From positions 312,647-353,031 of the forward strand of contig NZ_FOSK01000006.1 in the NCBI RefSeq assembly GCF_900114245.1: DNA of 40,385 bases. The letters are read 5' to 3'. Below the pieces are notes generated by a model. It saw only the letters and a list, made by a program, of their open reading frames with translations, was not told the origin of the DNA and searched no databases. The stretch is from Pseudovibrio ascidiaceicola (GTDB taxonomy: Bacteria > Pseudomonadota > Alphaproteobacteria > Rhizobiales > Stappiaceae). Positions 14,172-23,001 of this stretch are shown here, piece after piece. Position numbers and translations under genes: made by a program. Positions within the stretch are counted from its first letter, which is position 1. Each line of letters opens with the position of its first letter.

Positions 14172-14906
14172 TTAATGCGGGAGTTTCGGTTTTATGCCGA
14201 GTACCTTGCGGATCCTGTTTTTGATTTGCTTTGATCTGAGTTTTGTTACGCGGCCTCTTAGGTCTGCGACGGTATTCTCGTAAAGATCGGGGTGGATGAT
14301 ATCTAGCGGGAACGGGGAAATTGGCTGTGCGGCTGTTTGATTTGTTTTGGAATACAGCAGGATGTTCTGCTTATACCAGACGCTAACATTAGGATTGTTC
14401 CATATCGCAGGTCTGACAATATCTATCGGGAAGAACCCTTTCTCTTCCATAAGTTTTGCCCAATAACTTTGCCGTTGCTCGTTGATATGGTGGGTACCGC
14501 CTTGTTCTGGGACTGCAACTGAGAGCAAGATATTATCGGCGCTTTCAGTCATTTTTTCCAAGATTGTATGGGCTGCAGAACTTGATAGATGTTCGAGCAC
14601 TTCAAGACTCATGGCCAAGTCGAAGTGCCTCCCGGTTTGAATGCTTTCCGGCTTTTCCAGATCAACCTGCTCAAAATCCTCTGCCGGAATGCGAAGGGAC
14701 GGTTGAGGCACCCATGCACCGTCGAGCCCGAGGATTTCTTTTGCGCCAAGTTGTGTTGCTGTCAGAAGCCAGCTGCCAGTACCGCATCCAAAATCTATCA
14801 CGCTCTCAGGTGACAGATGTTGAAAAATGATGGGAAGGACTTCTTTGGCTGATGCGAGCGAGCCATCCTGCTGGTTGTCATAGAATCCTTCGTCATATGG
14901 CTGCAT
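14172..14906 (-). CDS. Class I SAM-dependent methyltransferase
   Basis: This ~244-residue protein contains the SAM-binding motif VIDFGCGTGSWL (motif I), then GLDGAW with an acidic residue for ribose binding, and MSLEVLEHL (motif II-like). Around 140-170 it has EQGGTHHINEQRQSYWAKLME, a pattern often seen in methyltransferases of glycan or surface-polysaccharide clusters. No such cluster is present here and the substrate is unknown. The C-terminus is basic (KLRSKQIKNRIRKVLG). The ATG at 14906 has AAGGAA eight bases upstream; earlier in-frame ATGs lack one. It lies downstream of ctrA on the same strand, separated by the ctrA terminator. Confidence 0.85.
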   Translation of the reverse strand: MQPYDEGFYDNQQDGSLASAKEVLPIIFQHLSPESVIDFGCGTGSWLLTATQLGAKEILGLDGAWVPQPSLRIPAEDFEQVDLEKPESIQTGRHFDLAMSLEVLEHLSSSAAHTILEKMTESADNILLSVAVPEQGGTHHINEQRQSYWAKLMEEKGFFPIDIVRPAIWNNPNVSVWYKQNILLYSKTNQTAAQPISPFPLDIIHPDLYENTVADLRGRVTKLRSKQIKNRIRKVLGIKPKLPH

Positions 14907-14968
14907 CTGGCTTGTTCCTTGAAACATTGGAGGTGTTGCCGATGCATAATGCGAAGGGGAGCACATAT

Positions 14969-15002
14969 AAAAAACCCCCTTACAATCAGGGTTGTAAGGG
15001 GG
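14969..15002 (-). terminator. Intrinsic terminator of ctrA
   Basis: An 11-bp stem (CCCCCTTACAA / TTGTAAGGGGG, 6-nt loop) is followed on the minus strand by a run of six or more T residues. Confidence 0.92.
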
Positions 15003-15052
15003 GTTCTACTGAAACTCTTTGAAAGTCAGCTGATAAAGCGTGGTGGTGCTTA

Positions 15053-15742
15053 TTAAGCTGCTTTCTCTTCTGGTTCGCGCAGAACGTATCCGCGGCCCCA
15101 TACTGTTTCGATGTAGTTTTTGCCAGCTGTTGCTGAAGCGAGCTTCTTGCGCAGCTTACAAATAAACACATCGATAATTTTGAGCTCTGGTTCGTCCATG
15201 CCACCGTAGAGGTGGTTGAGGAACATTTCCTTGGTGAGGGTTGTGCCCTTACGGAGGGAAAGAAGCTCTAGCATCTGATATTCTTTACCAGTCAGATGTA
15301 CGCGCTGACCACCAACTTCGACAGTTTTGGTGTCGAGGTTAACAGTGAGGTCGCCGGTAACAATAACAGACTGGGCATGACCTTTAGAACGACGCACAAT
15401 TGCATGAATACGTGCAATCAGCTCGTCCTTGTGGAATGGCTTCGTCATATAATCGTCAGCACCGAACCCAAGGCCACGGACCTTGTCTTCAATGCCAGCC
15501 AAACCGGACAGAATAAGAATAGGTGTCTTTACCTTGGATACTCGCAGTGTGCGCAGTACCTCATAACCGGACATGTCCGGCAGGTTCAGATCCAGCATGA
15601 TAATATCATAATCATACAGTTTGCCGAGGTCGATGCCTTCTTCGCCGAGATCTGTCGTGTAGACATTAAAGTTCTCGGATTTGAGCATCAGTTCAATGCT
15701 TTGTGCAGTAGCACTATCGTCCTCGATCAACAATACACGCAT
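15053..15742 (-). CDS. ctrA: Cell-cycle master response regulator CtrA
   Basis: This 229-residue OmpR-type regulator starts at the ATG with GAGGGG six bases upstream; the 18 extra upstream codons of the open frame are excluded. The receiver has Asp8-Asp9 and phospho-Asp51 ([10 protein letters not shown]). The C-terminal winged helix includes [17 protein letters not shown] and [12 protein letters not shown], which read as CtrA rather than a generic OmpR relative. The terminal residues are EEKAA; Caulobacter CtrA ends in Ala-Ala, needed for ClpXP degradation (established), and the same tail is seen here. It receives phosphate from ChpT, encoded about 10 kb to the left. It is divergent from fliI across a region with a CtrA half-site and several GANTC sites, which suggests autoregulation and control by CcrM methylation. 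Confidence 0.97.
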   Translation of the reverse strand: MRVLLIEDDSATAQSIELMLKSENFNVYTTDLGEEGIDLGKLYDYDIIMLDLNLPDMSGYEVLRTLRVSKVKTPILILSGLAGIEDKVRGLGFGADDYMTKPFHKDELIARIHAIVRRSKGHAQSVIVTGDLTVNLDTKTVEVGGQRVHLTGKEYQMLELLSLRKGTTLTKEMFLNHLYGGMDEPELKIIDVFICKLRKKLASATAGKNYIETVWGRGYVLREPEEKAA

Positions 15743-16094
15743 GTTAATCCCCTCGTGTTGCCTTTCCTGGGCAGTCGCGCCGGCCCAAAAACACAAACCG
15801 TTGCGAAGGAATACTATAAACCCGACTCAATTGAATGAGTTTATGGTTAACAGAACTCGAATCGCTACCGCAAGCGTTTTACTCTCACGTAGAACAGTTC
15901 TCTGGGTACAACCTAGAATTCAAGGGTGTAACCTTTCCTGTTCATCAATTTGAGACCGGTTGGCTTTCAATCGAATCAAGTGCTACTGAAAGCCATGTTT
16001 AGACGCTTCGTTTCCTTGAAAGGGCTATACGCCATTCAAAGTCTCCCCAATAACATTAAGCAGAAGCGTAAACGATCGGTTACCAACGACGAAA
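15743..16094. promoter_or_regulatory. Divergent ctrA / fliI control region with GANTC sites and a CtrA half-site
   Basis: This 352-bp gap holds the ctrA and fliI promoters. GANTC sites occur at 15824-15828, 15859-15863 and 15973-15977, with three more just inside fliI (16107, 16119, 16140). The minus strand reads TTAACCAT at 15843-15850, about 100 bp upstream of the ctrA start. No convincing sigma-70 or flagellar sigma promoter could be fixed by eye. Confidence 0.55.
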
Positions 16095-17441
16095 ATGATT
16101 AATAGGGAATCTGTTTTGGACTCGCTTTTTGCAGAAATCGAATCATGCCTCCCAACCGAAATTTATGGGAGAGTAGAAGCAGTTAAGGGACTTCTGATTG
16201 AAGTTGCAGGGCCTGTTTACGCCATGAGCGTCGGTGCGCGTCTACTAATAGAAATAGGGGAGAACGCAGCGTCAATTCAAGCTGAAGTCGTCGGATTTCG
16301 AGACGGAAGAGCGCTTTGTATGCCATTTGGCGAGCTCGATGGTGTGCGTCATGGTAGCAAGGCGAAGCTGATTTCACGCGAGAGTATTGTTCATCCATCG
16401 AGTGCCTGGCTGGGGCGTGTTGTTAACGCTTTAGGCGAGCCGATTGATGGAAAAGGACCTCTTCCATTCGGTTCGATCCCGAGAAAATTGCGTGATTCAC
16501 CACCTCCGGCTGCAGAACGAGCCCGTGTTGGGAGCCCGATCGACCTGGGTGTCAGATCCCTTAATAGTTTTGTAACGTGTTGTCAGGGGCAACGCCTCGG
16601 TATTTTTGCCGGGTCTGGTGTGGGTAAATCGGTCCTTATGTCCATGCTGGCGCGGAATGCGGAAACAGAAGTGTCTGTCATTGGTCTTATTGGTGAACGT
16701 GGACGTGAGGTTCAGGAATTCATCGAGGATGATCTGGGCGAGGAGGGGCTGGCGAAATCTGTTGTTGTTGTCGCGACCTCGGATGAAAGCGTTTTGATGC
16801 GCCGGGAAGCGGCTTATCTCACTCTTACTCTCTCTGAATATTTCCGTGATGAGGGTAAGAACGTTCTTTGTATGATGGACTCGGTTACCCGTTTTGCCAT
16901 GGCGCAGCGTGAGATTGGTCTTTCTGTTGGTGAGCCGCCGACATCTAAAGGGTATACGCCAACCGTCTTTACTGAACTGCCGAAATTGCTGGAGCGGGCC
17001 GGGCCAGGTGCTGTTGGTAAAGGCTCTGTGACAGCACTCTTTACTGTGCTGGTAGAGGGCGACAATCACAATGAGCCTGTGGCCGATGCTGTGCGCGGTA
17101 TTCTGGATGGGCACATTGTTATGGAGCGCGGGATTGCAGAGCGTGGTCGCTACCCGGCTATTAACGTGCTAAAATCTGTCAGTCGAACCATGCCGCGTTG
17201 TGTGCCTGAAGAAGCCTTACCGATTCTCCGGCGTGCCAAGCAGCTGATGTCTGCTTATGCGGATATGGAAGAACTGATCCGTCTGGGTGCCTATAAAGAA
17301 GGTGCAGACCCCCTTGTTGATGAGGCAATTGCCAAAAATGACGCTCTGGAAGCGTATTTGGGGCAAATGAAGGGGGAAAAAACTACAATTGAAGAGGGAT
17401 ATTTCCAGCTTGCTCATCTTTTGGAAATGACTCAGGCGTAA
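16095..17441 (+). CDS. fliI: Flagellar type III export ATPase FliI
   Basis: This 448-residue F1-beta-like ATPase powers export of flagellar components at the base of the hook-basal body. Walker A is at ~172-179 (AGSGVGKS) and Walker B in [10 protein letters not shown]. The family motifs [13 protein letters not shown] and [19 protein letters not shown] ([15 protein letters not shown]) are intact. The N-terminal ~90 residues form the beta-barrel domain. The C-terminal region [16 protein letters not shown] is typical. There is no clear Shine-Dalgarno before the ATG. It is followed after 30 bp by fliJ. The absence of other flagellar genes nearby means the main flagellar cluster lies elsewhere. 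Confidence 0.96.
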   Translation: MINRESVLDSLFAEIESCLPTEIYGRVEAVKGLLIEVAGPVYAMSVGARLLIEIGENAASIQAEVVGFRDGRALCMPFGELDGVRHGSKAKLISRESIVHPSSAWLGRVVNALGEPIDGKGPLPFGSIPRKLRDSPPPAAERARVGSPIDLGVRSLNSFVTCCQGQRLGIFAGSGVGKSVLMSMLARNAETEVSVIGLIGERGREVQEFIEDDLGEEGLAKSVVVVATSDESVLMRREAAYLTLTLSEYFRDEGKNVLCMMDSVTRFAMAQREIGLSVGEPPTSKGYTPTVFTELPKLLERAGPGAVGKGSVTALFTVLVEGDNHNEPVADAVRGILDGHIVMERGIAERGRYPAINVLKSVSRTMPRCVPEEALPILRRAKQLMSAYADMEELIRLGAYKEGADPLVDEAIAKNDALEAYLGQMKGEKTTIEEGYFQLAHLLEMTQA

Positions 17442-17471
17442 GCTCACTCTCCGGTAAAGGGAGTATTGCGT

Positions 17472-17879
17472 ATGAAGAATCGTGAAGGCCTTTTGAAGCT
17501 TAAGAAGTTCAATGTTGATGAGAAGCGCCGTCAGGTGACTCAGATTGAAACGATGTTGAGTGATTTTGATCGAATGGCTGAAGATCTGGAGAACCAGATT
17601 GTTCAGGAGCAGAAGCGTGTTGGCATTGATGATGTCAGCCATTTTGCGTATCCGACTTTCGCTCGCGCGGCAGCACAGCGCCGAGATAACCTGAAGCACT
17701 CGACTGAAGAGTTGAAGTCTCAGCTTGAGAAAGCACAGGATGAGCTGACTGATGCTGTTTCCGAATTGAAAAAGATCGAGTTGATGGATGAGCGCGACCA
17801 GATACGTCAGCGTGCTGCCATGGATGCGATTGAGCAAGACGGAATGGACGACATTGCGGGGCGGATGGCACGTCGCTAA
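17472..17879 (+). CDS. fliJ: Flagellar export chaperone-escort protein FliJ
   Basis: This 135-residue, almost wholly helical, highly charged protein resembles the long antiparallel coiled coil of FliJ. In the export gate it sits in the FliI ring as a gamma-subunit-like stalk (established). The ATG at 17472 has AAGGGAG eight bases upstream; the open frame extends two codons further to a TTG. Sequence conservation in this family is low, so the call rests on coiled-coil character, size and its position directly after fliI. Confidence 0.85.
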   Translation: MKNREGLLKLKKFNVDEKRRQVTQIETMLSDFDRMAEDLENQIVQEQKRVGIDDVSHFAYPTFARAAAQRRDNLKHSTEELKSQLEKAQDELTDAVSELKKIELMDERDQIRQRAAMDAIEQDGMDDIAGRMARR

Positions 17880-17976
17880 TTCTCCTTGAGGTTAGGAGTG
17901 TCTCTTGTTCTTTGCTAGAATGGCCTGATGCTCTGATAACCCGAACTGGTCTTAACCTCTTCATTATCCTTTATTG

Positions 17977-18004
17977 ATCGCACTGCGCCTGTTCGCGGTG
18001 CGAT
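17977..18004. other. GC-rich hairpin downstream of fliJ
   Basis: An 11-bp stem (ATCGCACTGCG / CGCGGTGCGAT, one G-T) with a 6-nt loop lies 98 bp after fliJ. No U-tract follows, so it is a possible weak terminator or a structured element. Confidence 0.4.
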
Positions 18005-18116
18005 ACCTCGTGGTTGCTTTCATTTCACCAATGTTTATTTATAGGCTGTCGCGTCAGGGTCTCGTGCTGGGATCAGAGCAGTGTCCAATTTTCGGAAAGA
18101 CGCTTCAGGAGCCTTA

Positions 18117-18557
18117 ATGCCTGTTTTACTTGGATTTTTAATCCCAATTGCCGCGTTTTCGTTTGGTCTGGGTCTGACATTGCCGTTGTTGAGTATGGAG
18201 CGTCTCTATTTTCTGGAGGATACGCCGAGCCTGTTGCAGGTGATTGGCGGGCTCTATGACGAAGGTGAGGTTTCAATCGCCGGGCTTGTGTTTTTGTTTT
18301 CTGTCTTTCTACCTGCTCTGAAAATTCTCGTCCTTGGTATTTCCGCATTGCATCGGTCAACCAGCAAGTGGCTGCGGGCGCTCAGCTATCTTGGGAAGTG
18401 GTCCATGATGGATGTGATGCTGGTGGCCTTGGTGATTTTTGCAGCCAAGACAAGCGGCCTTGCCAGCGCTCAGGTTTTGCCGGGGCTGTGGTTTTATGCA
18501 GCCGCGACGCTTTCAACGGCAGTTGCTGCATTTATGGTTGGGCGGGTTGCCAGATAG
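18117..18557 (+). CDS. PqiA-like (paraquat-inducible protein A family) membrane protein
   Basis: This 146-residue inner-membrane protein has about four hydrophobic helices. The second half carries the PqiA signature: KWLRALSYLGKWSMMDVMLVALVIF, where the WSMMDV segment is characteristic, followed by GLWFYAAATLST. PqiA proteins work with MCE-type lipid transport systems at the envelope in E. coli; no MCE partner is encoded here. It is about a single PqiA module rather than the double-module length. The ATG at 18117 has AGGAG five bases upstream; a GTG at 18081 would add 12 residues. It precedes the MscS-type channel by 138 bp and may share its transcript. Confidence 0.75.
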   Translation: MPVLLGFLIPIAAFSFGLGLTLPLLSMERLYFLEDTPSLLQVIGGLYDEGEVSIAGLVFLFSVFLPALKILVLGISALHRSTSKWLRALSYLGKWSMMDVMLVALVIFAAKTSGLASAQVLPGLWFYAAATLSTAVAAFMVGRVAR

Positions 18558-18695
18558 CCTCTGCATGCTTTCATCTGTCAAAAACTCTGATTGCGCAGGG
18601 TTATTTTGTCGGTTTGTCTTCACTGGATCTTCTCGTTTATGGTGTAAAGCAGTAATGTTCGCTTGAATTTTGCTCGTTTTCATTCTGGGTGATCC

Positions 18696-20960
18696 ATGTT
18701 TTTCCGGTTTCTTATTGCGGCATTCGCTGCGGCCTTTCTCAGTTTTGCCAGTACTGCGCAGGCTCAAACCTCTTCTTCCGCTGCTGAGGGTGGGGCTGAT
18801 GTGCAGCAGGCCAAACAAGCCCTGATAAAGGTGCTTGAAGACCCGAAAGGGCGTGAGGCTCTTATCAAAATTCTGCAGGAGCAGCAGGCGAACGGGGCCT
18901 CTGGTTCGGGTGCATCTTCCAACCCGGCTGCGAAGGCAACGATTGCCGCGCAGATCGGGACTTATGTGCAGGATGGAGTTTCAAGCTTTTACGATTTTGG
19001 CACGCTCATCATTTCAGGATTGTCTGGTTATGAGGACTTGCTGGATGGCCAGTCCAACGTGGACCATTCGCGATTGTGGGATGGGATTTTCAGTATCATC
19101 CGCGTGCTGTTGCCTGCGTATCTCGTCCTGATTATTTTGCATAAGGCATCAACGGCTTACATGCGCCGGCATGAGAAGGGGCCTAATCATCATTCCCTGT
19201 TCTTCCGTGTTGGATTGTTGGCGGTCACGTCTGTGTTTGATGCTGCCTTTGTGGGTATTGCGTCTGGTGTCGGCTATTTATCGGCCTACATCTTTTCGAC
19301 GGATCCAGCGGTGCAGAGCATCAACAATGTTGAGCTGTTTGCCATCAATGCGTTCTTCCTGATTGAAATGTCGCGTGTTGTGATCCGGTTTGTGTTTGCA
19401 CCGCACAGGCCTTCCTTCCGTCTGTTGCCATTCTCAGATCCGGAGGCTGTTTTTTGGGCCCGACATCTGATCCTGATTGTCGGCATCCTTGGGTTTGGTG
19501 TTCGTTTGGCTGTGCCTATGGTTGGGGTGAACTTCTCTGCACAGCTAGCGGGCAGTGTGCGTGTCACTGTTGTGTTGATCTGCCTTGTCTATCTAGTGAC
19601 GATCATTCTTCGCTCCCGCTTGCGGGTCAGGGATGCAATCAGCAGGTATGCCGAGAGCTTCACCGGAGCCAATTTCTCCGTTCAGCTCTTTAAGGGACTG
19701 GGCTTCGTTTGGCATTTGCTGGCGCTGCTTTATGTCTTCGCGATCATGGTTGCGTGGCTGCGGACGCCGCTTGATGCAATCAATTATATTGCCCGAACCA
19801 GCGCGATGTCCCTGCTTGTCATCTTCATCGGGCTCGGCATCATGATGTTGCTGACGCGGGTGATCCGCAAAGGGATCGACCTTCATGATGCGCTGGACCA
19901 TGTGCTACCGACGTTTGAGGACAGGCTGAATTCCTTCTTGCCGACTGTTTGCATGGTACTGCGGGTTATTGTTGGTTTGTGCGTGGTTGTTGGTGTTCTG
20001 GAAGTCTGGGGCGTTGGCAACTTCTGGCAATGGATCTGGACGGGAGATGGGATCACCTTTGCAAACTCTATGATGTCTGCGGTGATTGTTATCCTTATCG
20101 GCTTTGCTCTTTGGCTGACGATTATGTCCTGGATTGACTTGCGCATTCTGGAGAGGGAAGGGAAGACTGTCTCCAGTCGTACCAAGACGCTATTTCAGCT
20201 GTTCAGCAATGCGCTTTCTATCCTGATGATCGTGATGTTTACACTTCTGGCACTGTCTGAACTTGGTATTCAGATTGCTCCGTTAATTGCTGGTGCTGGG
20301 GTTGTCGGTCTGGCGGTTTCATTCGGTTCGCAAAAACTGGTGCAGGACGTGATTACAGGTGCCTTCATTCAGCTAGAGAATGCCATGAACGAGGGGGACT
20401 TCGTTGAAGTTGGCGGGATTTCCGGGACCGTTGAACGTTTGAGCATTCGCAGTGTCAGGCTGCGTGATCTCAATGGCACGTCACACATCATTCCGTTTTC
20501 TTCTGTGACGAGTGTGTCTAACTCTACCCGCGACTTTGCCTATGCGGTTTCGGTTATGGGCGTTGGGTATGACACTGATATTGAAGTGGCCAAAGAAGCC
20601 ATGCAGGAAGCTTTCCGCCGGTTGGAAGAAACGCCGCACAATGTTGCGATCCTTGGTGAGCTGGAAATGCATGGCGTGACTGCGTTTGGTGACTCTGCCA
20701 TCAATATTCGGGCGCGTATCAAGACCTTGCCGGGCAGCCAGTGGGCAATCGGGCGAGCGTACAATGAGTATCTGAAGGTCGTGTTTGATGAGCGTGGTAT
20801 TGATATTCCATTCCCGCAAGTGACCTACCATGTGGCAGGGGACAGCAAGCCGGAGGATGTGCCTCAGGTTGAGCAGAAAGCTGCGCCGGCCAAAGGTCGT
20901 GGCTCCAAGGCTGCAGGCAACGAAGGGGACAATACCTCGGAAGAGGATGGCCAGAGCTGA
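18696..20960 (+). CDS. Large MscS-family mechanosensitive channel
   Basis: This 754-residue envelope protein starts with a signal peptide (exit near AQAQ, residue ~24). A Gln/Ala-rich periplasmic segment follows with a short helical motif (residues ~37-65), then roughly ten transmembrane segments. The pore helix and MscS core lie at ~525-640: IAPLIAGAGVVGLAVSFGSQKLVQDVITGAFI, then GDFVEVGGISGTVERLSIRSVRLRDLNG and IIPFSSV. The cytoplasmic vestibule domain follows, ending in a charged disordered tail (~720-754). Many-helix members protect against osmotic downshock or act in signalling. The start ATG has GGGTGA upstream, and a strong terminator follows. Confidence 0.9.
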   Translation: MFFRFLIAAFAAAFLSFASTAQAQTSSSAAEGGADVQQAKQALIKVLEDPKGREALIKILQEQQANGASGSGASSNPAAKATIAAQIGTYVQDGVSSFYDFGTLIISGLSGYEDLLDGQSNVDHSRLWDGIFSIIRVLLPAYLVLIILHKASTAYMRRHEKGPNHHSLFFRVGLLAVTSVFDAAFVGIASGVGYLSAYIFSTDPAVQSINNVELFAINAFFLIEMSRVVIRFVFAPHRPSFRLLPFSDPEAVFWARHLILIVGILGFGVRLAVPMVGVNFSAQLAGSVRVTVVLICLVYLVTIILRSRLRVRDAISRYAESFTGANFSVQLFKGLGFVWHLLALLYVFAIMVAWLRTPLDAINYIARTSAMSLLVIFIGLGIMMLLTRVIRKGIDLHDALDHVLPTFEDRLNSFLPTVCMVLRVIVGLCVVVGVLEVWGVGNFWQWIWTGDGITFANSMMSAVIVILIGFALWLTIMSWIDLRILEREGKTVSSRTKTLFQLFSNALSILMIVMFTLLALSELGIQIAPLIAGAGVVGLAVSFGSQKLVQDVITGAFIQLENAMNEGDFVEVGGISGTVERLSIRSVRLRDLNGTSHIIPFSSVTSVSNSTRDFAYAVSVMGVGYDTDIEVAKEAMQEAFRRLEETPHNVAILGELEMHGVTAFGDSAINIRARIKTLPGSQWAIGRAYNEYLKVVFDERGIDIPFPQVTYHVAGDSKPEDVPQVEQKAAPAKGRGSKAAGNEGDNTSEEDGQS

Positions 20961-21012
20961 TGTGACCTGAACTGAATCAGATACCGAAACAAGGCAGTTT
21001 CGGTTTCATATG

Positions 21013-21051
21013 AAAAAGGCGCGTTCGTTTTGATTACGAACGCGCCTTTTT
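21013..21051 (+). terminator. Intrinsic terminator after the MscS-type gene
   Basis: A 15-bp perfect stem (AAAAAGGCGCGTTCG and its complement, 9-nt loop) ends in a T-run. It is symmetric and could also act on the other strand. Confidence 0.93.
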
Positions 21052-21126
21052 GCTGTTGCCCAATGTTAAACAAATTGACGAGAGAAATAAGCCAAACAAG
21101 CGTTTTTTTCTCTTGCTTGTGGGAGT

Positions 21127-21191
21127 TTCGTTTTAATACATATATATGATAATAGGTTTCGTTGACTTTCGAAAATATTCGAATAGGTTCG
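21127..21191 (+). promoter_or_regulatory. Phased TTCG operator array upstream of glpD (predicted GlpR sites)
   Basis: TTCG occurs at 21158, 21168, 21178 and 21188, exactly 10 bp apart, with another at 21127, about three helical turns upstream. Two units are TTCGAA. A TTGACT hexamer (21162-21167), a possible -35 box, lies inside the array. DeoR-family repressors bind repeated short elements of this kind, and glpR is in the window, so GlpR control of glpD is inferred. Confidence 0.6.
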
Positions 21192-21255
21192 GCGTAATGA
21201 ATATGCGTGCTTTCACGGATTCACTGGCGAGAACCGTGACATTGAGGGGCCAGTC

Positions 21256-22791
21256 ATGAGCAAGACCATGAGTAAGAGCTATGATCTATTTGTCATAGGG
21301 GGCGGGATCAACGGCTGCGGCATTGCTCGTGATGCTGCCGGACGAGGACTTTCAGTTTTTCTGGCGGAAAAGACTGATTTTGCAAGCGCGACCTCTTCGG
21401 CCTCTACAAAACTGATCCATGGCGGATTGCGGTATCTGGAATATTATGAGTTCCGTCTTGTTCGTGAAGCTTTGAAGGAACGCGAAGTTCTTTTGAACAT
21501 GGCACCGCATATCATCTGGCCACTTCGCTTTATTCTTCCGCACCACAAGGGCCTGCGTCCGGCCTGGTTCCTACGCCTTGGCCTGTTCATGTATGACCAT
21601 CTGGGTGGTCGTAAACTGTTGCCGGCAACAAAGACTGTGCCGCTCGACAGCGCTCCGTTCAATGATGGCCTGAAGTCTCTTTTCACGCGCGGTTTCGAAT
21701 ATTCCGATTGCTGGGTGAATGATGCGCGTCTGGTTGTTTTGAATGCGCGTGATGCTGCTGCGCGCGGTGCCGAGATCCGCCGTAACACTGAGGTTGTGCG
21801 GGCCTCTCGCAATGGGACTGGCTGGGACGTTGAAATTCGCGATAGTGAAAGTGGCAAGACTGAGCTCATTCATGCGAAAGCACTGGTGAATGCGGCTGGG
21901 CCTTGGGTATCCAACGTTCTGAAAGGTGCAATTGGCCTGAACAGTCAGGCGAATGTGCGTCTTGTGAAGGGCAGCCACATTATCGTGCCGAAGATGTTTG
22001 GTCATGATCGCAGCTTCATTTTCCAGAATGCAGATGGCCGTATCGTCTTTGCAATCCCGTATGAAGATGACTTCACGCTGATTGGGACTACTGACGTCGA
22101 CTATCAGGGTGATCCATCTGGTGTTGCGTGCTCTGACGATGAAGTTGCGTATCTGTGCAGCGCGGTGAGTGAGTACTTCTCTAAAGAAGTGACCCCGGAC
22201 ATGGTTGTGCGAACCTATTCCGGTGTGCGTCCTCTTTATGATGATGGTGCGAGCGAAGCCCGTGCTGCGACACGTGACTACGTTCTTGAGATGGACGAAG
22301 GTGAGAGCAAGGCGCCGCTGCTGAGCGTGTTTGGTGGCAAGATCACCACATATCGTCGTCTGGCAGAGCATGCGTTGGAGAAGCTGGCGGATTATCTGCC
22401 TCAAGCTGCCAAGAAGAACAGCTGGACCAAAGACAGTGTTTTGCCGGGTGGTGACTTTGAGCCGGGTGACTTTGGTGCGAAGGTTGCCTCTTTGAAATCA
22501 GCTTATCCGTTCCTTGAACATGATCATGCCTATCGCCTAGTGCGGTCCTATGGCTCTGATGCCATGAAGATCCTCGGGTATGCGAAAACCACTGCTGAGC
22601 TGGGCGCACATATCGGTGGTGACCTTTATGGCTGTGAGGTCAATTGGCTGATTGAGCAGGAGTGGGCTGTGACTGCGGAAGACATTTTGTGGCGGCGTTC
22701 CAAGCTGGGATTGCATCTGCCGAAGGAAGCTGCAGGTGTGTTGGAGCATTACCTTGCCAGCTACTTTGAAGCCAACCGCATGGCTGGTTAA
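21256..22791 (+). CDS. glpD: Aerobic glycerol-3-phosphate dehydrogenase GlpD
   Basis: This 511-residue FAD enzyme oxidises sn-glycerol-3-phosphate to dihydroxyacetone phosphate and feeds electrons to quinone at the inner membrane. The FAD-binding GGGINGCGIARDAAGRG is at ~13-30, followed by SSASTKLIHGGLRYLEYYEF, a family signature. Further motifs are VNAAGPW, GTTDVDYQGD and SVFGGKITTYRRLAEHALE; the length matches the family. GAGGGG lies six bases before the ATG. It stands behind the TTCG array and ends at its own terminator, so it appears to be transcribed separately from glpK. No glycerol facilitator or glycerol-3-phosphate ABC transporter gene is seen nearby. Confidence 0.96.
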   Translation: MSKTMSKSYDLFVIGGGINGCGIARDAAGRGLSVFLAEKTDFASATSSASTKLIHGGLRYLEYYEFRLVREALKEREVLLNMAPHIIWPLRFILPHHKGLRPAWFLRLGLFMYDHLGGRKLLPATKTVPLDSAPFNDGLKSLFTRGFEYSDCWVNDARLVVLNARDAAARGAEIRRNTEVVRASRNGTGWDVEIRDSESGKTELIHAKALVNAAGPWVSNVLKGAIGLNSQANVRLVKGSHIIVPKMFGHDRSFIFQNADGRIVFAIPYEDDFTLIGTTDVDYQGDPSGVACSDDEVAYLCSAVSEYFSKEVTPDMVVRTYSGVRPLYDDGASEARAATRDYVLEMDEGESKAPLLSVFGGKITTYRRLAEHALEKLADYLPQAAKKNSWTKDSVLPGGDFEPGDFGAKVASLKSAYPFLEHDHAYRLVRSYGSDAMKILGYAKTTAELGAHIGGDLYGCEVNWLIEQEWAVTAEDILWRRSKLGLHLPKEAAGVLEHYLASYFEANRMAG

Positions 22792-22795
22792 GTTT

Positions 22796-22834
22796 CAGGC
22801 TCTGTTTTTCCTAGTGAAAGGCAGAGCCTGTTTT
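22796..22834 (+). terminator. Terminator of glpD
   Basis: A 9-bp stem (CAGGCTCTG / CAGAGCCTG) around a 17-nt loop is followed by TTTTA. Its presence suggests that glpK has its own promoter within the following ~165 bp. Confidence 0.75.
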
Positions 22835-23001
22835 ATGTCATGGCGCCTTGTATGGGATGGTATACACAAAGGCTGGCCAATACCTTTGTATTTTGGCACG
22901 TGACATTCTACGTTCATCATCGGATTGTTTCAGCGCCTTAGAAAACAAACTGGCGCCAAATTGGATTTTCGAAGAGGGGACCCCTCTTCCGGGAGGAATA
23001 A

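Noticed and set aside
21157-21191. TTGACT within the TTCG array as a definite promoter
   Set aside because: No acceptable -10 hexamer lies at 16-18 bp spacing, so only the operator array is claimed.
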